A stretch of 64,000 bases of DNA from Robiginitomaculum sp. (GTDB lineage Bacteria; Pseudomonadota; Alphaproteobacteria; Caulobacterales; Maricaulaceae): contig NVVV01000007.1 in the NCBI GenBank assembly GCA_002733495.1, forward strand, positions 20,744 through 84,743, in the 5' to 3' direction. A program made the position numbers and the translations under genes. How positions within the stretch are numbered: the first letter of the stretch is position 1; every line of letters begins with the position of its first letter. Under the pieces are notes generated by a model. The model worked only from the letters and a program-made list of their open reading frames with translations. It did not search any database and had not been told where the DNA came from. Positions 28,866 to 38,027 of the stretch are shown here, piece after piece.

Positions 28866-29305
28866 AAACGCCCCATGTGCGCTCTACACAACTGGCTGTG
28901 GTGAGCGAGGCCAGAAAATGGATTGGCACGCCGTATCAGCATCAGGCAAGCCTTTATCAGGTGGGGTGTGACTGCCTGGGTCTGGTGCGCGGGGTCTGGC
29001 GCCATCTTTATGGACAAGAGCCCTGTGCCATTCCTGCCTATAGCGTTGATTGGGCAGAGCGTGGACATGGAGAAACGCTGTTTGTCGCGGCGCAGAAGTA
29101 TTTAGATGAAATCTCGCCTGATATGGCCGAAACTGGTGATGTTTTATTGTTTCGCTTTTCCACCCGTCACATCATCAAACACTGTGCCATCCTGACAACC
29201 CCGCACCGTATAACGCACGCGTATTGGGGAAAATGCATCAGCGAAACCGCGCTTACCCCCTGGTGGCAGAACCGCATTGCTGCCGCTTTCAAATTCCCAG
29301 ATTAA
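28862..29305 (+). CDS. GTA gp14, NlpC/P60 cell-wall peptidase
   Basis: 147 residues from a GTG start overlapping gp13. NlpC/P60-like: SEARKWIGTPYQHQASLYQVGCDCLGLVRGVW, with the catalytic Cys in GCDCLGL and a His later in IIKHCAILTTPHRITHAYWG. In GTA and phage particles, gp14 cleaves recipient peptidoglycan during DNA entry. 147 residues is the normal size. Confidence 0.88.
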   Translation: MKTPHVRSTQLAVVSEARKWIGTPYQHQASLYQVGCDCLGLVRGVWRHLYGQEPCAIPAYSVDWAERGHGETLFVAAQKYLDEISPDMAETGDVLLFRFSTRHIIKHCAILTTPHRITHAYWGKCISETALTPWWQNRIAAAFKFPD

Positions 29306-29316
29306 ATGGATAATTC

Positions 29317-32300
29317 ATGGCTCAACTTGCGCTGACTTTTGCCCAAAATGCTGCCACCAGTGCCGCGCAGGGTTTTGCAACCCGGGCAATTTCCTCTTTA
29401 CTCTCTAAACGCCGTGATATCGGCCCCAGTCTTGAAGAATTGCATATTCTGTCCTCAACAGATGGGACGCCTATGCCAATTGTGTATGGGCGTGTGCGTC
29501 TGGGCGGGCAGGTGATTTGGACCGACCAACCCATAGAGCACCAGATAAACCGCCGCGCTGGCGGAAAAGGTGGCCCGCGTATCAGAGAGCGTAAATACAC
29601 GCTCAGCCTAGCTATTGGCTTGTGCGAGGGGGAAATCGACGGCATTGGCCGGATTTGGGCCGATGGGGCGCTATTTGATAGCGCCTTGATCAATATGCGC
29701 GTCTATATGGGGAGCGAAACGCAGGCCCCGGACCCGCTTGTTGAAATCAAAGAAGGCAATGGCGCAACGCCGGCCTTTCGCGGCCTTGCTTATGTGGTGT
29801 TGGAGGATTTGCCTCTGGAAACCTTTGGCAACCGTGTGCCGCAGTTCTCGTTCGAGGTGTTTCGCACCCCCAAATCTTCGGGGGATGTAAATCTGGAAGA
29901 CAAGATCAGGGGGGTGTCGTTGATCCCTGGCTCTGGCGAGTTTACTTATGCCACCGAGCCGGTCATTACCGACCTTGGACCCGGACAGTCACGATCGGAA
30001 AATGTGCATGCGCGCCGTGGCCGCGCCGACGTTGATGTCGCTCTGGATAGCCTTGAAACTCATCTGCCCAATTGTGATACGGTCTCTTTGGTCATTAGCT
30101 GGTTTGGTGATGATCTGCGCTGTGGAGAGATCACGTTTCAGCCCAAGGCCGAGGATGACAACAAGCTCACTTTGCCGCTGGAATGGGATGTGCAGGGGCT
30201 AAATCGGGCACAGGTGGCGCTGGTTTCAAAAGATGACAAACAGCGCCCGGTTTTTGGTGGCACGCCTGCGGACGAGGCAGTGTTGCAGAGCATTGCCTCG
30301 CTTAAACAGCGCAATAAATCGGTGGTGTTTTACCCCTTTATCCTGATGGATATACCCGCAGGCAACGCCTTGCCTGACCCTTATGGGAATGTGGAGCAAA
30401 GTCCCTTTCCCTGGCGGGGTAGAATTACCTGTTTTCCGGCGCCGGGGCAAAGCGGCACGGTGGATAAAACCAATGCTGTTTTGGGGCAAATTGATGCCTG
30501 CTTTGGGACTGCCAGTGCCAGTGATTTTTCGATAAATGGCCAGTCTGTTGCCTATACCGGGCCAAATGAATGGTCATATCGGCGTTTTATTTTGCACTAT
30601 GCCAGTCTTTGCGCCATCGCCGGTGGGGTCGATGCATTTATTATCGGATCAGAGCTGCGGGCCCTGACGTCCTTACGAGATGGGGCTGGCAATTTTCCAG
30701 CCGTTGATCAGCTAAAGTTGCTGGCTGCTGAGGTCCGATCCATCCTACCCGCAACCAAAATTTCCTATGCTGCGGATTGGTCGGAGTATTTTGGCTATCA
30801 GCCGCAAGATGGCTCGAATGATGTCTACTTCAATCTGGACCCGTTATGGGCTGATCAAAATATCGATTTCATTGGCATTGACTGGTACGTGCCGCTATCA
30901 GACTGGCGGGATGGCACCCAGCATCTTGATGCTTCTGTTTCCCGTTCAATTTACGACAAAGCCTATCTGTCCGTTAATATCGAAGGCGGGGAAGGGTTTG
31001 ACTGGTTTTATGCTTCACAAAATGATCGTAAAAACCAGAACCGTACCCCGATAACCGATGGCGGCTATGCCAAGGATTGGGTGTTCCGGTACAAGGATTT
31101 ACGGTCTTGGTGGTCCAATTTTCATTACAACCGCCCCGGCGGCGTCGAAGACAGTGCAGCCACCGCGTGGGTCCCACAATCCAAGCCGATCTGGTTTACC
31201 GAAATGGGCTGCCCCGCCGTCGATAAAGGGGCAAACCAGCCTAATGTGTTTGTCGATGCCAAAAGCTCTGAGAGCGCGCTTCCATATTTTTCACGCGGAC
31301 AACGCGATGATTTCATGCAACGCGCTTATCTGGATGCGATAACGTCATACTGGGATCCGACGCAAGGCAATAACCCCCAATCCAACGTCTATAACGGGCC
31401 TATGGTCCAAAATAATAAAATCCTGGCCTGGACCTGGGATGCCCGGCCTTTTCCGCATTTCCCAGCCTTGCAGGACGTCTGGTCAGATGGTGTGAACTGG
31501 GAAAAAGGGCACTGGCTGAACGGGCGCATGGGTTTGTCTTCACTGGCGGCCCTGATCTATGATGTGTGCGTGAAATCAGGCATTAGCCCCATTGATGTTA
31601 GTCGGGTCGAAGGGATGGTGCCGGGTTATGTTGTTAACGGACCAACGACCGCCAGGGCATCGCTGGAGCGGTTGCTGGCGGTATATGGTGTGGAGGTCGT
31701 TGAAACTTTCTCAGGTTTAAAGTTTCAAAACATCAGCCAGGATGAAGCGCTTGTCACGATTACGCCAGACCAGTTCATCGCGGATCAATTGGCACAAAAA
31801 CCCAGCCTTAATCTTCCAGATAAGGACGCTTTGCCAATTGAAGTACAGATTCAGTTTGCCCACGAAGCCACTGACTATCAGCCAGCTTCTGCCAGTGCGC
31901 ACGGTGTGGAAACGCAAAAACAAAGAACAATCAATTTCTCGCTTCCTTTGGTAAGCGACGATGTTTTTATGCGGTCAGCGGCGCGCACAGTGCTGTCACA
32001 GGCCATTGCCACAGAAAATACGGCCAGCCTGACCCTTCCCCCCTCATTTCTGTCACTGGAACCAGGCGACACCGTTCGTGTTAACGCGTTGGACGCGAAC
32101 AAAATTTGGCGCGTGGACAAGATTGATGATGCCTTGCATCGAGGCCTGTCCCTAAAGTTGCAGGCAGATACCAGCACCCTTGGTGTGGCCGGGGCGGTGC
32201 CGGGGGTGGGCAATGTGCCCATAGCCAATCCCGGCCCGCCGGTTGTCGCGGCCATGGACTTGCCGCTCTTGCCCGCAGAGCAGGAACGGAGCGGCCCAAG

Positions 32301-33165
32301 AGTTGTGGCCTTTGCCCGGCCCTGGACGTCTGATGTGCTGATTTTGGATCCGTCCACAGGAGCGGAACGCGCCCGACTTTCATCACCAGCTGTGATGGGG
32401 GAGGTGGTTAGTGTGACAGGGCAAAGCGTTGTTCTTGGGCGCTGGGATAATGGGACGGTGATAACGGTCAGGCTTTATGCGGGGGTTTTATCATCGCTGC
32501 CTGGGCAAAGTGTTCTGGCGGGAGAAAATGTGCTGGCCATAGAGCATGTCGGTGGGGCCTGGGAAGTGTTGCAGTTCCAAAATGCTGTGCTGACCGCAGA
32601 AAACACATATGATCTGTCTAGCCTATTGCGCGGGGTCTCTGGCTCTGACGATGCATTGGCCACGGCCATAGCCCCTAATGCGCGGTGTGTGTTGATGAAT
32701 GGGGCCAGTCAGGTTTTGCCCATGCAGGACTTTGAAACCGGGATTTCTGTTTCCTTTCCCGTCAGGGCTGAGGCATCGCCACCGGATGGTTTGGCTGAAG
32801 CCAGTCTTGTCATGACGTATAATGATCGCGTGTCGAAATTGCCGTCGCCGGTGCATATACGTTCAACTCTTATTGTTTCGGGTGTTGCCCTCACGTGGGT
32901 ACGGCGCACCCGTACGGGCGGTGACTTTTGGGGCAGTGGTGAGGTGCCGCTTTTGGCTGTGCCAGAGCAATACCGGGTGAGACTTTATGGGGGAGGCAGC
33001 ATCCTAAGCGAAACGATTTTGGCGGCCCCTAATTTCACGATCACGGATGCAGAAATTGACCTTTTATTCCCCAATGGCCGCCCCTTAACGCTGGATGTCG
33101 GGATTGCTCAAATCTCCCAAATCAGCGGGGTTGGGGGTGAGGGTAGGGAAATTCTATACATTTAA
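29317..33165 (+). CDS. GTA gp15, baseplate 'megatron' with TIM-barrel-like domain
   Basis: 1282 residues, the largest protein of the cluster and its last gene. N-terminus AQLALTFAQNAATSAAQGFA...LLSKRRDIGPSLEEL is the gp15 start; PIVYGRVRLGGQVIW and LCEGEIDGIGRIW follow. The central GTA_TIM domain is visible as GGVDAFIIGSELRALTSLR, KISYAADWSEYFGYQPQDGS, NIDFIGIDWYVPLSDWRDG, WFTEMGCPAVDKGANQPNVF and WTWDARPFPHFPAL. The C-terminal part is a phage-tail/rcc01698-like domain. It forms the baseplate tip that contacts the recipient. Confidence 0.94.
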   Translation: MAQLALTFAQNAATSAAQGFATRAISSLLSKRRDIGPSLEELHILSSTDGTPMPIVYGRVRLGGQVIWTDQPIEHQINRRAGGKGGPRIRERKYTLSLAIGLCEGEIDGIGRIWADGALFDSALINMRVYMGSETQAPDPLVEIKEGNGATPAFRGLAYVVLEDLPLETFGNRVPQFSFEVFRTPKSSGDVNLEDKIRGVSLIPGSGEFTYATEPVITDLGPGQSRSENVHARRGRADVDVALDSLETHLPNCDTVSLVISWFGDDLRCGEITFQPKAEDDNKLTLPLEWDVQGLNRAQVALVSKDDKQRPVFGGTPADEAVLQSIASLKQRNKSVVFYPFILMDIPAGNALPDPYGNVEQSPFPWRGRITCFPAPGQSGTVDKTNAVLGQIDACFGTASASDFSINGQSVAYTGPNEWSYRRFILHYASLCAIAGGVDAFIIGSELRALTSLRDGAGNFPAVDQLKLLAAEVRSILPATKISYAADWSEYFGYQPQDGSNDVYFNLDPLWADQNIDFIGIDWYVPLSDWRDGTQHLDASVSRSIYDKAYLSVNIEGGEGFDWFYASQNDRKNQNRTPITDGGYAKDWVFRYKDLRSWWSNFHYNRPGGVEDSAATAWVPQSKPIWFTEMGCPAVDKGANQPNVFVDAKSSESALPYFSRGQRDDFMQRAYLDAITSYWDPTQGNNPQSNVYNGPMVQNNKILAWTWDARPFPHFPALQDVWSDGVNWEKGHWLNGRMGLSSLAALIYDVCVKSGISPIDVSRVEGMVPGYVVNGPTTARASLERLLAVYGVEVVETFSGLKFQNISQDEALVTITPDQFIADQLAQKPSLNLPDKDALPIEVQIQFAHEATDYQPASASAHGVETQKQRTINFSLPLVSDDVFMRSAARTVLSQAIATENTASLTLPPSFLSLEPGDTVRVNALDANKIWRVDKIDDALHRGLSLKLQADTSTLGVAGAVPGVGNVPIANPGPPVVAAMDLPLLPAEQERSGPRVVAFARPWTSDVLILDPSTGAERARLSSPAVMGEVVSVTGQSVVLGRWDNGTVITVRLYAGVLSSLPGQSVLAGENVLAIEHVGGAWEVLQFQNAVLTAENTYDLSSLLRGVSGSDDALATAIAPNARCVLMNGASQVLPMQDFETGISVSFPVRAEASPPDGLAEASLVMTYNDRVSKLPSPVHIRSTLIVSGVALTWVRRTRTGGDFWGSGEVPLLAVPEQYRVRLYGGGSILSETILAAPNFTITDAEIDLLFPNGRPLTLDVGIAQISQISGVGGEGREILYI

Positions 33166-33216
33166 CCTCTTTTTTCTTGCGGCGACTGCGCATAAGTGTG
33201 GAGTCGGAGGAATAAA

Positions 33217-34119
33217 ATGGCAAACGACCCATACAAGGTTCTCGGTGTAGCAAAAACGGCCAATAAGGATGAAATCCGTAAGGCCTATAGAACGCTGGCC
33301 AAGAAGTATCACCCGGATGTCTGCCCGGATGATGCGAAGGCGGAGGCCACCTTTAAGGAAGCCAGCGCGGCTTTCGCATTGCTGAACAATGAAGAAGAGC
33401 GCGCCCGCTATGATCGGGGCGAAATTGACTCAGAAGGTAATCCCAAGGGACCACAGGGTTTTCCTGGGCAGGGGCATGGTTTTCCGGGCGGTTATGCCCC
33501 CGGCGGATTTGAGGATATTTCCGATATTCTGTCTGATTTATTCGGATCGCAAGCCCGTGGTGGGCGGCGGCAGAACTTTGCTTTTCGGGGTGAGGATATT
33601 CGCTATACCTTACCCGTAGAGTTTCTGGATGCGGTCACTGGAACCTCAAAACAGGTGCGCATGAGTGATGGAAAGCAGCTAAAAATTTCTATCCCGCCAG
33701 GCTCCAAAGATAGTGACCTTCTGCGTCTTCGTGGCCAGGGGAATGCAGGTTCAGGAGGCGGCCCACCCGGGGATGCCATTGTAGAGCTTAAGGTTAGATC
33801 GCACAAATATTTCAAACGTGAAGGGAGCACCATACATCTTGACTTGCCCATATCGTTAAAAGAGGCTGTTGAAGGTGGCAAGGTTTCTGTGCCGACACCC
33901 AGTGGGACAGTCAGTTTGACTTTGCCGCCCAATACCTCTTCCGGCAAAGTCCTGCGTCTAAAGGGCAAAGGTGTACCTTCGCGCAAGGGGCGGGCAGGGG
34001 ATATGCTGGTTCGGTTAATGATTGTGCTACCAGAAAAACCAGATGCAGGCTTGAAGAAATGTATTGCCAATTGGGAGCCGGAGGAGAAAGATAACCCAAG
34101 GAAAGGTTTGGGTGTATAA
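33217..34119 (+). CDS. DnaJ-type co-chaperone (CbpA-like, no zinc finger)
   Basis: 300 residues starting at the ATG 33217, with GGAGG upstream. J domain DPYKVLGVAKTANKDEIRKAYRTLAKKYHPDVCPDDAKAE with the HPD tripeptide; then a Gly/Phe-rich linker (FPGQGHGFPGGYAPGGFEDISDI) and a C-terminal substrate domain (IPPGSKDSDLLRLRGQGN, KVSVPTPSGTVSLTLPPNTSSGKVLRLKGKGVPSRKGRAGDM). There is no CxxCxGxG zinc finger, so it is CbpA/DnaJ type II. It acts with DnaK on unfolded proteins. It lies just after gp15, but there is no sign that it belongs to the particle. Confidence 0.93.
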   Translation: MANDPYKVLGVAKTANKDEIRKAYRTLAKKYHPDVCPDDAKAEATFKEASAAFALLNNEEERARYDRGEIDSEGNPKGPQGFPGQGHGFPGGYAPGGFEDISDILSDLFGSQARGGRRQNFAFRGEDIRYTLPVEFLDAVTGTSKQVRMSDGKQLKISIPPGSKDSDLLRLRGQGNAGSGGGPPGDAIVELKVRSHKYFKREGSTIHLDLPISLKEAVEGGKVSVPTPSGTVSLTLPPNTSSGKVLRLKGKGVPSRKGRAGDMLVRLMIVLPEKPDAGLKKCIANWEPEEKDNPRKGLGV

Positions 34120-34163
34120 CACGTTCACATGTAGTTCAGAACGCTTGGGGCATTAAGGCGGCT

Positions 34164-34502
34164 ATGAGGATGCAGAACATCATAATCATGTCGGTCTTGT
34201 TGGCCGTGAGCATGTTACAGGCAAAGCCTGCCGCTGCCGACAACACTTCTGTCTTCGCTCAGCGTTTGACGGGTGAACAAGCGCGTCATGCGTGCAAAAG
34301 CGGCGATGTGATGTGTGCAAAGAAAGCTTTGCGTATCGTCAAGAAACGTTATCCGAACTTGCGCCACAGTACGACATACCTGAAACGTGGTGCGGGCGGG
34401 CAGCGCGAATACGTTGTAAAAATGATGAGCCATGATGGTCGGATGGTTGAGGTGCGTGTTGACGCGCGCACTGGCCGGGTCCTTGGCTCCAGAGGATATT
34501 GA
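34164..34502 (+). CDS. PepSY-like small exported protein
   Basis: 112 residues with a signal peptide (NIIIMSVLLAVSMLQAKPAAAD). The mature part (AKKALRIVKKRYPNLRHSTTYLKRGAGGQREYVVKMMSHDGRMVEVRVDARTGRVLG) ends with the VRVDARTGRVL motif typical of PepSY proteins. It lies one base before the response regulator, so they are probably co-transcribed and the protein could feed the two-component system. Confidence 0.7.
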   Translation: MRMQNIIIMSVLLAVSMLQAKPAAADNTSVFAQRLTGEQARHACKSGDVMCAKKALRIVKKRYPNLRHSTTYLKRGAGGQREYVVKMMSHDGRMVEVRVDARTGRVLGSRGY

Positions 34503-34503
34503 A

Positions 34504-35184
34504 ATGCGTTTGCTTGTTGTTGAAGATGACCCTGATTTGAACCGCCAACTGGTTTTGGCACTCGAAGATTCAGGGTATGTCGTTGATAAGGCCTTTGACG
34601 GTGAAGAGGGACTGTTTCTAGGCGAAACAGAGCCATATGACGCCATCGTACTTGATCTGGGACTTCCCGAAATTGATGGCGTAACGGTTCTCGAGCGTTG
34701 GCGTCGGGCTGGGCTGACCTTTCCTGTGCTCATTCTGACGGCTCGTGATCGGTGGAGCGAAAAAGTAGCTGGTTTCGATGCCGGCGCAGATGACTATCTG
34801 ACAAAGCCTTTCCACACCGAAGAATTGCTGGCCCGGCTTCGCGCCTTGGTTCGCCGTGCCGCAGGGCATGTTACGTCAACGATTGAAATCGGTGACTTGT
34901 CTGTCGATACGCGTGGCGCGCGGGTATTCCTTGAGGGCACACCTATTAAGCTGACATCACATGAGTTTCGTTTGCTCAGTTATCTTTCCCACCATACGAA
35001 CCGGGTGATTTCTCGCTCTGAGTTGACTGAGCATATTTATGATCAGGATTTCGACCGGGATTCCAATACCATTGAGGTCTTTATCGGGCGGCTAAGAAAA
35101 AAAATAGGTATAGACCGAATTCTGACGGTCCGGGGCCTTGGCTACCGGCTAGTGGACCCGGCTGCGGCTGACCGTGAGGCTTAG
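34504..35184 (+). CDS. OmpR-family response regulator
   Basis: 226 residues from the ATG at 34504 (the frame is open upstream to 34432). Receiver domain MRLLVVEDDPDLNRQLVLALEDSGYVV with the acidic pocket (EDD), the phospho-acceptor Asp in YDAIVLDLGLPEIDG and the Lys in DDYLTKPF. The winged-helix effector has LTSHEFRLLSYLSHHTNRVISRSELTEHIYD and VFIGRLRKKI...VRGLGYRL. It overlaps the kinase gene by 11 bases, so the two form a cognate pair. Confidence 0.92.
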   Translation: MRLLVVEDDPDLNRQLVLALEDSGYVVDKAFDGEEGLFLGETEPYDAIVLDLGLPEIDGVTVLERWRRAGLTFPVLILTARDRWSEKVAGFDAGADDYLTKPFHTEELLARLRALVRRAAGHVTSTIEIGDLSVDTRGARVFLEGTPIKLTSHEFRLLSYLSHHTNRVISRSELTEHIYDQDFDRDSNTIEVFIGRLRKKIGIDRILTVRGLGYRLVDPAAADREA

Positions 35185-36559
35185 GAATTCTCTTGCCGGG
35201 CGCCTGATCGCAGGGGCAGCACTTTGGACTGTAGCCTTGCTAATTGCAGGCGCATTTGTTCTGACTACGCAGTATCAACGCTCTGTGCACCGTGTCGACG
35301 ATGAGCGTTTGGATGCTGTGATTGAGTCTTTGGCAGCTTTCTCCGAAATTTCACCTGATGGAAAATTTTATCTGACTAAAACACCGGGAGATGCCCGATT
35401 TGAACGGGCATTTTCCGGACATTACTGGCAGGTTGCCAGAATTTCAAAACACGGCGCTGTCGAGCAAGTGGCGCAGTCAGAATCCCTATTTGACAGCGAT
35501 TTGAATATTCCAAAAACGATAATCAGTGATGCAAAAACCAAGGCTGGTATGAATGTTAAGGCTGATTTTCTTGGGCCTGATAGTGAACCATTACGTTCCA
35601 TTACACGCGTTGTCCGTCTGCCAGATCAGGTGAGTGTCTTGGCGATAACAGCGGCTGCGGACCGGCGTCCTGGAGATAAGGAAATCGCCCGCTTTCGCGC
35701 AATTGTTGCCTGGACGTTGGGGTTGTTTGCAACAGGTTTGGTTGTGGCGGTAATTCTTCAGGTTCGTATTGGTTTGGCCCCTCTTTATAAAATCAGCAGC
35801 GCCATTGCGCAGGTGCGCGAGGGGGGCGCAGAAAAAGTTGAAGGGGATTATCCGGCAGAATTGATGCCCCTAGCCGAAGAATTAAACAATTTACTCAGCC
35901 ATAATAAAGAGGTGGTTGAGCGCGCCCGGACGCATGTCGGCAATCTTGCTCATGCGCTGAAGACGCCAATTTCTGTTCTGCTTAATGAGACCGCCCAAAA
36001 TAAGACCAAGCTGGAACGGCTGGTTCAAAGGCAGGCTTCGACCATGGCTCGTCAGGTCGACCATCATTTGCGTAGGGCCAGTATGGCCGCTCGTGCGCAG
36101 GTGATAGGTTCACGTACGTCGGTAATTGATGCTGCAAATGATATGCAAAGAACGCTTGAGCGATTATTTAAGACGCAACACATGCTCATCGATGTTGATG
36201 TGCCTGAACTTCTAATTTTCCGTGGTGAGCGGCAGGACCTAGACGAACTTTTGGGAAATCTAATGGAGAATGCCTGTAAATGGTCCAGGGGGCACGTTCG
36301 CGTTGGTGCCCGCCAGTTTTCCAAGACGATGATGGAAATATATGTCGAGGATGACGGCAATGGCTTACCAGCTGAAAAGCGCAAGACCGTTTTGGCCAGG
36401 GGCGAGCGGCTTGATGAAAATGCTCCCGGATCTGGTCTGGGCTTGTCTATCGTGAGTGACCTTGTTGGGGCTTATGGCGGCAAGATTTGGCTCGAAAGCA
36501 GTAGTCTTGGTGGTCTAAGGGTTGTTCTTCATCTGCCATCGTCGTCACGCTCTGAGTAA
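35174..36559 (+). CDS. Sensor histidine kinase (HAMP, HisKA, HATPase)
   Basis: 461 residues. Two membrane segments (about 12-33, RLIAGAALWTVALLIAGAF; about 175-197, IVAWTLGLFATGLVVAVILQV) bound a periplasmic sensor region. HisKA follows with THVGNLAHALKTPISVLLNE, whose H is the phosphorylation site. The HATPase has NLMENACKWSRG, VEDDGNGLPAEKRKTVLARG and SGLGLSIVSDLVGAYGG. GTG start inside the response regulator 3' end. Signal unknown; the adjacent PepSY protein is a candidate partner. Confidence 0.9.
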   Translation: MRLRNSLAGRLIAGAALWTVALLIAGAFVLTTQYQRSVHRVDDERLDAVIESLAAFSEISPDGKFYLTKTPGDARFERAFSGHYWQVARISKHGAVEQVAQSESLFDSDLNIPKTIISDAKTKAGMNVKADFLGPDSEPLRSITRVVRLPDQVSVLAITAAADRRPGDKEIARFRAIVAWTLGLFATGLVVAVILQVRIGLAPLYKISSAIAQVREGGAEKVEGDYPAELMPLAEELNNLLSHNKEVVERARTHVGNLAHALKTPISVLLNETAQNKTKLERLVQRQASTMARQVDHHLRRASMAARAQVIGSRTSVIDAANDMQRTLERLFKTQHMLIDVDVPELLIFRGERQDLDELLGNLMENACKWSRGHVRVGARQFSKTMMEIYVEDDGNGLPAEKRKTVLARGERLDENAPGSGLGLSIVSDLVGAYGGKIWLESSSLGGLRVVLHLPSSSRSE

Positions 36560-36627
36560 ATATAAAGCCAGCGTTAATACACTGTATTCCATAATCGTTT
36601 GTATTTTCGGGGTATCAGGTGACCACA

Positions 36628-37947
36628 ATGTCCATTCCTGCTAGCAAAACTAGGCAGCTTCAGGCGCTTTTTTCTACTCTATCCGAACAACACCGACAGA
36701 TGCTGGTGATGACTGTCATGGCTGAAAAAGCGGATGGCGAGATAAAGCTTCCCTATGATGAGTTGTTGATAATGCTGGGCGTAGATGTGGAGCAGGATGC
36801 CCGTTGGGAAGATATTTTCACTGTTGCACAACCATTATTTGCGGAAAATGCAATGCGTTGCGACCAGATTGAGCGCGGCCTTCTGGAAGTGGTCTGGGAC
36901 TTCTATTTACGTGATCTTGATCCTGTAAAGGCGTCTTTATGGCTCTCGGGAAATCTGGAATTGTCGGAAATCCGTGCGGCCATCATTGCGGCCTATATGC
37001 AGATGATGGGGTCAAAGAAAAGAGAGCGAAAATTAATTAAACGCTTTGGTGAAGATAAGCAGTATCAATTGAATATATTAATGTCTTTGCTGCCGCGCTC
37101 AGAAGAGCTGGAAGATTTTTTTGCTGGCTGGCCTCAAAATATCAAAACCCTCGATGAAGAGCACCTGGATCCTCTTCGGGAGTTTAATGAGCATCTGATT
37201 GTCGAAAGTCCGGAAATTACACCACATCTTTTGTTTTTGGTAGCTGCTCATCTTGAACATCCTTTTCAGGTGTTCAGAGCCGTAGAAAAGGTTACGGGGC
37301 ACTCAAATGACCGGGTCATGATCAAGACAGAGCTAAAAGTCGTTGGAGATGCCTTGCTGGACCAGAATGATATTTGGCTGGACGCCTTTAATTGGGAACG
37401 AAACAAGAAATGTGACCCTGAGGCTTATGTACAGGCCTTGAAAGGATTTGTTGACCTGACCTCAGGCTGGCTAAGTGAATTTGATGTTGATCCGGATGGG
37501 GCATGGGGCAAGCGCCTTTCATCACAACGCTCACGGTGTGGAAAATCCTGGGATGAACATATGGGCCGCGTTAAAAAGTGTATTGAGCAGGTGTTTCCCA
37601 GAAAACGAGGCAGCGTTACTGGGCGTCAAACCATGTCAGACATAAGAAAGGATGTAATAGAACAAGAGATTGCTATGGCCGAAAATGCAATAAGCCTGCT
37701 TGTCGCGGCACAGCCTTTTGCAGCGCAGGGGGGCTTTCAATCCTCAAAAGACAAGGTTGTACAGTTGTTGGAAAGCAGGCTGCAACAGCAGAGCGATGAT
37801 TTGCTGGCTTTGCTGGCAAAAGAGCATGATGATTATAACCAGATTAGTGCGCACTTTGCCGTTCTTGTGCGTATGATGCGCGTCTACTCAGGTGATCAGG
37901 ATGCTAATGTTCTGGCGCGCCGTAGCGTAGCAGCGATGGCGGCTTAA
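36628..37947 (+). CDS. Unrecognised 439-residue cytosolic protein
   Basis: I do not recognise this family. 439 residues starting at ATG 36628, with AGGTGA as RBS; a GTG nine bases upstream is in frame. There is no signal peptide and no TM helix. It is mostly alpha-helical and acidic, and long charged helices occupy the C-terminal third (DIRKDVIEQEIAMAENAISLL, SSKDKVVQLLESRLQQQSDDLL). No Walker, metal or catalytic motif stands out. It sits between a histidine kinase and an EAL protein, all on the plus strand, so a role in signalling is possible but unproven. Confidence 0.6.
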   Translation: MSIPASKTRQLQALFSTLSEQHRQMLVMTVMAEKADGEIKLPYDELLIMLGVDVEQDARWEDIFTVAQPLFAENAMRCDQIERGLLEVVWDFYLRDLDPVKASLWLSGNLELSEIRAAIIAAYMQMMGSKKRERKLIKRFGEDKQYQLNILMSLLPRSEELEDFFAGWPQNIKTLDEEHLDPLREFNEHLIVESPEITPHLLFLVAAHLEHPFQVFRAVEKVTGHSNDRVMIKTELKVVGDALLDQNDIWLDAFNWERNKKCDPEAYVQALKGFVDLTSGWLSEFDVDPDGAWGKRLSSQRSRCGKSWDEHMGRVKKCIEQVFPRKRGSVTGRQTMSDIRKDVIEQEIAMAENAISLLVAAQPFAAQGGFQSSKDKVVQLLESRLQQQSDDLLALLAKEHDDYNQISAHFAVLVRMMRVYSGDQDANVLARRSVAAMAA

Positions 37948-38027
37948 GGTGGCGCTTTGTTTATCCATATTTCACAAGTCTGTCTGTATTGTGATGCGGG
38001 TAACCGTTTTTCCCTGAAGGACTCACC

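Noticed and set aside
19983-33165. Prophage
   Set aside because: There is no integrase, repressor, replication, lysis or attachment site, and the gene order equals that of GTAs, so it is called a gene transfer agent.
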